Notes under the pieces: generated by a model
Databases searched by the model: none
What the model saw: only the letters and a program-made list of their open reading frames with translations
What the model was told of the DNA's origin: nothing
From: Actinobacteria bacterium UBA912
GTDB lineage: Bacteria; Actinomycetota; Coriobacteriia; Anaerosomatales; UBA912
Reading direction: 5' to 3'
Assembly (NCBI GenBank): GCA_002293965.1
Contig: DBEG01000008.1
Location: 1-13,387, forward strand
DNA length: 13,387 nt
Part shown: in pieces, positions 8,644 to 13,387 of the stretch
Numbering within the stretch: the first letter of the stretch is position 1
Layout: each line of letters starts with the position of its first letter
Translations under genes and position numbers: made by a program

Positions 8644-8747
8644 ATGGCGAGCTTTCAGGTGGCTACTGGAGCGGAGCTCCGGTCTTAGCGAAACCTTACC
8701 GATATCTTACTACACGAGAGTGACACGCAACTTGAGGATGGGCGTTG
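8644..8747 (-). promoter_or_regulatory. 104-base gap between ATPase and methylase genes with an inverted repeat
   Basis: This is the only real gap inside the operon. It holds an inverted repeat at 8665-8683 (GGAGC, 3-base loop, GCTCC, extended outward by three more pairs, one of them a wobble or mismatch depending on strand). There is no T-run after it on the minus strand, so it is not a standard terminator. A weak promoter-like pair (TTGCGT and TAAGAT, 15 bases apart) lies upstream of the repeat in the direction of transcription. The region could hold a second promoter or an RNA hairpin that sets methylase expression apart from the ATPase, but the evidence is slight. Confidence 0.3.
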
Positions 8748-11700
8748 CTACGAGCGCACTAGCTCGACTTGCTCAAAAGCTTCACTGTCATACCCGGTTA
8801 GCTCGATCCTTCCGCGCGGATGCACCTTCAGGACACCCAGAGGGTTCGGGATAAATGTCACTCTGGGATCAGCCCCACCGGACTCCACATTTTCGACCAC
8901 CACGAGCACATAGTTTTCCCCCAATGTTTGTGCTTGGAAGACCTCGGCCCGGGTAAAATTCAGTGCGCCCTGCGCGAGACCGCTATGAACCTTCAGTTCG
9001 TAGTAGCGTCCATCAGTGCCTATTGCATCTGCCCCAGTGGGCTGGCTTCTAGTGTCCTCAATCTCTATCCCTCGATCGGCCAGAACTCTTTCCACTATCT
9101 CCATGCCGACATCTTCTTGCTCTCTCAATGTGTAGCTGGGTGCACTCTTCCGATCAGTCGCCGCAGATTCTGCTCTATGCGTGACGGCAGCCCGCGGACT
9201 CTCGACAATTGTGGTTCCTGGATCCCTGACCAAACCGCCAGGCGTGGGCTCGCCAGCGTCCCTGATTACCCGCGGAGCCAATGCTTCAACATCTACTAGG
9301 GTACGCGTCGTCGATACTGCCGTATTGGTTTTTTGTTTGACCCCCTTCTTGCGTGCGACTGGGGTTTGGGAAGGCCGCGATATCGGCACGGGTTCTCCTT
9401 CGGCGTACTCAGGTGTCCGCCTACGGAATACGAGTTGAGACGGCCCTTGACCGTCCGACGCTCGACGCCATGACTCCGCCCACGCCAAAGACAATTGGAG
9501 CCTGTCACTCGGACCTAGGTCGCACGCCTCCGCGACGAGATCACCCCCTTGCTCGCTTCTGCCGATCTGATCACTTGACCTGAAATAGAACGTCATCGTC
9601 CTTCGATCCAAGAATATGTCAGACTCTACTCGTAATAACTTTGCTCCAATTTTCCCTCGCAGAATCAGTTCAGGGACCATCTCAACCACTGCACCCTCCA
9701 GTGCCAGCCACATTGCGTCATCTATTTTGGTGTAGACGTCAGGCATCGCCTTGGCGACAAACTCTCGCATGTGGCCAACGGCGAGCGGAAATATCTCTGG
9801 AGCCCAAGAATCAAACACGTCAGAAGCATCACTTGATTCGACCGCAAACGACTCGGGCGAAACCAGTTCAAGTCCAAGATACTCCGGAAGACTGTCAAAG
9901 CAATGTAGCGCCCCCGGCGGAACCCACATTGGAACACCACTAGAGGAAAGAGTGCGGGAAAATGACCCGGATAGCGCATAGTAAACCGGTCGAGTAGCTG
10001 TCCAGCCGGCCTCAGTCCACACTGGAAGCCTCTTCAAGTGTGAGCGTTCGCGCGCTGAGAGGTTCCCTGCCAGCTTCGCTAGGGTGCGGTACGTATCCAA
10101 GAGCTGCTGGCCCCGACTTTCTTGAGGCGCATCTTGTGCCCATGCTCGTAGATGCCGAACACAATCCGAAGCCGTTGGGTGCTTGATCTCCAGTAACTCC
10201 CACAAGCGCGTGTATTCTGGTGCCTCGACCACGAAAGGATTCTTAGGAAACAGTGGATCGCCGCGAAACGCTTCCGCTGGCGAAACCCAGTCATCACACC
10301 ACAGTAGCTTGTACTTCGAGAACTCTCTCCGCAACTGCTCTACCGGGACGTCATCGATTGCGGCCTTCGGGCTTGATTTCTCGGGACACATGCCGGCAAG
10401 TGCCATGTAGTGATGTGCTACATCGCTCCAGCCAATCTTCTTCTGCGATTCATTCAAGGCGCGAAGCTCATCCATATGTTCGCTGGCACGAGGGAGTCCT
10501 CGAATCCCCAGAGCCTTCACGACCGGGCTATCAGCGTCTTCGGGGCCAAGCTCCCTCACATAGGCTTCCCCGCCATCTCCGTAGAGCGATGCGTTTGCGT
10601 CGCTCCGGATCCGCCCTTCTACCGGTGCCAACGGTTTTGATGGCTTGGCACAGTCCGACAGCCACTCGATATCCGCCAACTCCGCGACCCATCGGGTCGA
10701 CATGGACCCTGCGGGATACCACTTGTAATACATGTATGCTGCCCTGCTGTGGCTGGCGCTCTCATACAGCCTTGTCCAACTTCCTTCAAGCGTCCGCATC
10801 AGTGCCTTCACCCGTGCTCGGCGGTTGCTGTTAACGTCTTCCTGTTGAATATCCAAAGCAACTGCTATGAGATCCGGGCTACCCCAGTCATCATACAAAG
10901 CCAGAGGTCTATGGCCGGAGGTGGCCTCAAGCTGATCCAGTTCTAGGTGCCATAGTCTAGGAAGACTGTGCTCGCCCAAACGAAATAGGGATTGACCTTG
11001 CCCATTTGTAAACGCAACTGGTTTCTGCAGTCTGGGTGCTATCTCTGCCCCCAATATCTTGAACAGCTTGCGAGGGCCAATCTCTCCCTCCCCCTTAATT
11101 GATTTCTTGTACTTCGGGTGTACCCAGCGAATCCCCTCGGTAGTTCCCGCTGCGGCCACCCAGCCGTTCGGGACATCCATCGCCGCAGGAAGATAGGCTT
11201 TAGCTGGAAGAACTGCGCCGTATGCCCTCTCTCCATCAATCCACTCGTAACCATCAACAGTGACTGCTAGCCCCAACTTACCTGATACAGCCGCAACGGT
11301 TTCTGCTGATGCTTCGGCAAGGAACCCGGCCAGTTCGTTCAAATCCTCCGGGTTCAAAGCGATTGGTTCATCGACGCGGCCCGCAAGCGCTCTGAGAACA
11401 GCGTCTGCGCAGTGCACTTCCGCAAAGGCTCCATGTTTGATCAAGAACAATCTAACCGTCTCAGCAGCCCGATTTTCAGAGGTGAATGCCGGGTGAATCT
11501 GTCTAGCAAGCGAGAGGCGAGCCACCAAATCTGTGTCCGCTAGTCCTCTTGAGACAAGCAGCAACCCCTGCCCGTCTTTGCACGGCGTGACGCGGTCTCC
11601 ATCAGCACACATTATTGAATTGTGCTTAAAGAGGGCGTCGCCTGCACCAAACTCTACCGCGGCAGCTCCGAGGCCTACGAACCACGAAGGCTCCTGCGTT

Positions 11701-13196
11701 GCCCCACTCTCGGCATCGAACAGAGCAATAGCTTCAGCGACTCCAACCTGAGGGTCATCTAACATATCAAGCAACACATCGCGCCAGCGCCCGGCGTCGC
11801 GGTATTTCTTCGGCAGCGCATGAGATTCCGGTCGCACTGTCTCGATATCAGCGTCACTCAAGACTCCGGAAAGACTTTCAGACTCGAATACGACATCGCG
11901 CAACCGCACCTCTTGTTGGTTGATTCGCAGTTTCGCACCAGCCACGGCCCGCTGCTGATCTTCGACGAACTTGGTCATGCGATCAGAAAGCCAGCTACCA
12001 GGTACAATCGCATCGAGGTCGGTCCTGGTGCCAATCAACGGCCAAGCACTCCTTGGATCCTCGTGCAGGGCGCGTATCGCTAGGGCCTGAGCAAACTTGC
12101 GAGATTCCTCCAGCAACCAATTGTTCCATGAGCTACTCGCATCAACTCTTTCTCGTGACACATCTGACTCGTATGGCCCGCCGAGGTCGAACGGAAGCCC
12201 GATGCCCTTTCCCGTTGGTAGCCCGGAGAAAAGGAGGCCCGGCTGGGTATCCTGCGACACCGCCAGTCCAAGTGACACGGTGTCCCCGACGGCCTTGTAG
12301 CGGCGAGCAAGTCCTTTACCCACCGGCAGATCAACCGTATAGCGCCGCCAAGACTGTCCGTCTTCCGATTCAAGAGTAGAGTCGATGCAGGTGACCCAAC
12401 GTTGGCCGACTTGAATCTCATAACTGGCTTCATGGGCAACTGCCAGCGATCGCACCAGAGTTCGTGGCTGTCGACCGAGTTCTCGGTATTCGAGAGTCTT
12501 TATGTTGTTCAAGAACAGAAGAGACCTTGCATCCGTGCTCTTGAACCACTCGTACAATTCATCCGCCTCGTGTCCATTGTCGAGACGAAGCATAATCATC
12601 GTTTGTCCAGAATCGTTGACATACAGATCATCAATGTCTGGGGAGGCGTCGACTCGCCTTGCATCGCCGCCAACAACAGCCCAGTGATACGGAGCGCAAT
12701 GCACCTCCATTTCTCGACCAAGTCGCTGTAAAGTTTTCAGGCCGATTCCGAACTTGCCGATCGCTGCTGCATCGTCCTCTTTCAGTGACAAGTAGGCGCT
12801 CGTCATCGCTACTACACTCCTGGCCCCAACGCGGGTGCCGTCATGAACGAAAATCAGCTCCTTGCGGCTCCCTTTGCGCCGTAAGGCCACTACCAGATAG
12901 GTGGCTGATTCGTCCTCGGCATTCTGGAGCACCTCCAGTATCCCGCGGTACGGCTCCTCGGTCAGCTGGCCCGCACTCATGCCGGCACGCTTTGAGCTCA
13001 CTCGATCGACGGACCCCGCCCGCTCTGACTGAACTGCACTGAACTCGTCGATGAATGCTGCTGCGAAGGAGGGCTCGAACTGCCTCTCAAGGAGGATTTC
13101 CGAGTTCCATTGCGCCCATTGATCGTACATAATTCTCGCAACCTCGGCGCCTAGCTTGCGATCAGTGGCCTCTACATCCCTACCGCTGTTATCCAT
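8748..13196 (-). CDS. Sacsin/HSP90-type GHKL ATPase with C-terminal DUF3883 (PD-(D/E)XK-like) domain
   Basis: This 1482-residue protein is the first gene of the operon. Its N-terminus carries a Bergerat-fold ATPase of the sacsin/HSP90/MutL superfamily: motif N with QNAED (91-95, preceded by E88), a G1-like HDG (118-120) and the G2 glycine loop GKFGIGLKT (147-155). These bind ATP-Mg and typically drive dimer closing. The middle ~1100 residues are not recognisable to me. Residues about 1265-1350 are a polar, Thr/Ser/Arg/Pro-rich linker. The last ~130 residues match DUF3883: GADAIGTDGRYYELKVHSG, then FTRAEVFQA and NYVLVVV. D1390 and E1400-L-K1402 resemble the D...ExK core of PD-(D/E)XK nuclease folds, although such domains may only bind DNA. 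The ATG at 13196 is supported by AGGAG six bases upstream. The stop is TAG. GC looks lower here than in the next two genes. GHKL-DUF3883 proteins are commonly found in defence loci; the role of sensor or effector is inferred. Confidence 0.92.
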   Translation of the reverse strand: MDNSGRDVEATDRKLGAEVARIMYDQWAQWNSEILLERQFEPSFAAAFIDEFSAVQSERAGSVDRVSSKRAGMSAGQLTEEPYRGILEVLQNAEDESATYLVVALRRKGSRKELIFVHDGTRVGARSVVAMTSAYLSLKEDDAAAIGKFGIGLKTLQRLGREMEVHCAPYHWAVVGGDARRVDASPDIDDLYVNDSGQTMIMLRLDNGHEADELYEWFKSTDARSLLFLNNIKTLEYRELGRQPRTLVRSLAVAHEASYEIQVGQRWVTCIDSTLESEDGQSWRRYTVDLPVGKGLARRYKAVGDTVSLGLAVSQDTQPGLLFSGLPTGKGIGLPFDLGGPYESDVSRERVDASSSWNNWLLEESRKFAQALAIRALHEDPRSAWPLIGTRTDLDAIVPGSWLSDRMTKFVEDQQRAVAGAKLRINQQEVRLRDVVFESESLSGVLSDADIETVRPESHALPKKYRDAGRWRDVLLDMLDDPQVGVAEAIALFDAESGATQEPSWFVGLGAAAVEFGAGDALFKHNSIMCADGDRVTPCKDGQGLLLVSRGLADTDLVARLSLARQIHPAFTSENRAAETVRLFLIKHGAFAEVHCADAVLRALAGRVDEPIALNPEDLNELAGFLAEASAETVAAVSGKLGLAVTVDGYEWIDGERAYGAVLPAKAYLPAAMDVPNGWVAAAGTTEGIRWVHPKYKKSIKGEGEIGPRKLFKILGAEIAPRLQKPVAFTNGQGQSLFRLGEHSLPRLWHLELDQLEATSGHRPLALYDDWGSPDLIAVALDIQQEDVNSNRRARVKALMRTLEGSWTRLYESASHSRAAYMYYKWYPAGSMSTRWVAELADIEWLSDCAKPSKPLAPVEGRIRSDANASLYGDGGEAYVRELGPEDADSPVVKALGIRGLPRASEHMDELRALNESQKKIGWSDVAHHYMALAGMCPEKSSPKAAIDDVPVEQLRREFSKYKLLWCDDWVSPAEAFRGDPLFPKNPFVVEAPEYTRLWELLEIKHPTASDCVRHLRAWAQDAPQESRGQQLLDTYRTLAKLAGNLSARERSHLKRLPVWTEAGWTATRPVYYALSGSFSRTLSSSGVPMWVPPGALHCFDSLPEYLGLELVSPESFAVESSDASDVFDSWAPEIFPLAVGHMREFVAKAMPDVYTKIDDAMWLALEGAVVEMVPELILRGKIGAKLLRVESDIFLDRRTMTFYFRSSDQIGRSEQGGDLVAEACDLGPSDRLQLSLAWAESWRRASDGQGPSQLVFRRRTPEYAEGEPVPISRPSQTPVARKKGVKQKTNTAVSTTRTLVDVEALAPRVIRDAGEPTPGGLVRDPGTTIVESPRAAVTHRAESAATDRKSAPSYTLREQEDVGMEIVERVLADRGIEIEDTRSQPTGADAIGTDGRYYELKVHSGLAQGALNFTRAEVFQAQTLGENYVLVVVENVESGGADPRVTFIPNPLGVLKVHPRGRIELTGYDSEAFEQVELVRS

Positions 13197-13291
13197 CCGC
13201 TACTCCTAAGCACGAGATGTTGCGACGGCATTCAGGCAAGATTTTCGGCTGTGGATCCCCCACCCCGACATCGACCGGGCTCGAACCCTGC
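13197..13291 (-). promoter_or_regulatory. Leader between tRNA-Ser and the operon; ribosome binding site of the ATPase gene
   Basis: On the minus strand this ~95-base leader ends with TTAGGAGTAGCGG directly before the ATPase ATG, a good Shine-Dalgarno that fixes the start at 13196. I see no strong -35/-10 pair and no terminator with a T-run after the tRNA, so the operon promoter is either weak or unusual, or transcription continues from the tRNA. Close to the tRNA end the leader has TCGAACCCT on the plus strand (13281-13289), the same nine bases as in the tRNA T-arm (13310-13318). Confidence 0.45.
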
Positions 13292-13384
13292 TGGCGGAGA
13301 GGGAGGGATTCGAACCCTCGATGCGGGGGATACCCGCATAACGGTTTTCGAGACCGCCGCATTCAACCACTCTGCCACCTCTCC
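13292..13384 (-). tRNA. tRNA-Ser (anticodon CGA)
   Basis: This is a complete class II tRNA of 93 bases including an encoded CCA (13292-13294). The acceptor stem pairs GGAGAGG (13378-13384) with CCTCTCC (13296-13302), with G as discriminator base. The anticodon stem is GCGGT/ACCGT around the loop CTCGAAA, giving anticodon CGA at 13348-13350, which reads the serine codon UCG. A long variable arm (about eight pairs, TATGCGGG with CCCGCATC) is as expected for serine, and the T-arm is GAGGG-TTCGAAT-CCCTC. Its 3' end points toward the defence operon, the side where tRNA-targeting integrases insert islands. The gene is intact, so any past integration restored the 3' end. Confidence 0.96.
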
Positions 13385-13387
13385 GCG

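Noticed and set aside
8665..8683. Rho-independent terminator after the ATPase gene
   Set aside because: The hairpin has a mismatch on the transcribed strand and no T-run follows it.
1137..13196. Assignment as canonical DISARM or BREX
   Set aside because: DISARM would need the DUF1998 protein DrmB. BREX would need PglZ, BrxC and companions. None is present; only single components resemble those systems.
1..13387. CRISPR array, insertion sequence, integrase or transposase
   Set aside because: No regularly spaced repeats, no terminal inverted repeats and no recombinase motifs were seen in any frame.

Overview
The window is bacterial DNA of moderately high GC. All supported genes lie on the minus strand, so it is read from right to left. 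The organism cannot be fixed from this sequence. GTG starts, G-rich ribosome binding sites (GGGGAG, AGGAG), a tRNA with an encoded CCA and a multi-sensor-type membrane protein at the left edge suit many high-GC free-living bacteria. I do not assign a phylum.

Layout, in transcription order. A complete tRNA-Ser(CGA) ends at 13292. About 95 bases after its 3' end begins a four-gene operon: (1) a 1482-residue protein with a sacsin/HSP90-type (GHKL) ATPase domain at the N-terminus and a DUF3883, PD-(D/E)XK-like domain at the C-terminus; (2) a ~1340-residue Eco57I/PglX-like adenine DNA methyltransferase; (3) a ~1155-residue fusion of a phospholipase D (HKD) nuclease-like domain to an SNF2-type helicase; (4) a 194-residue protein with a membrane segment at each end. 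After a 240-base stretch with no convincing gene, the first ~100 codons of a membrane sensor protein run off the left edge.

Interpretation. Large helicase, methylase and GHKL ATPase together are the hallmark of a multi-gene anti-phage defence locus. The set matches the described helicase-methylase-ATPase (Hma) idea, and it is related in parts to DISARM (helicase, PLD protein, methylase) and BREX (PglX-like methylase). The working model is epigenetic self/non-self discrimination: the methylase marks host DNA, while the PLD-helicase and the ATPase/DUF3883 protein act on unmarked DNA. The fourth gene is tied to the operon by its ribosome binding site, which abuts the helicase stop codon, and is the least familiar component. 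The location directly behind a tRNA-Ser 3' end is typical of an integration hotspot for islands, although no integrase or second attachment site is visible here.
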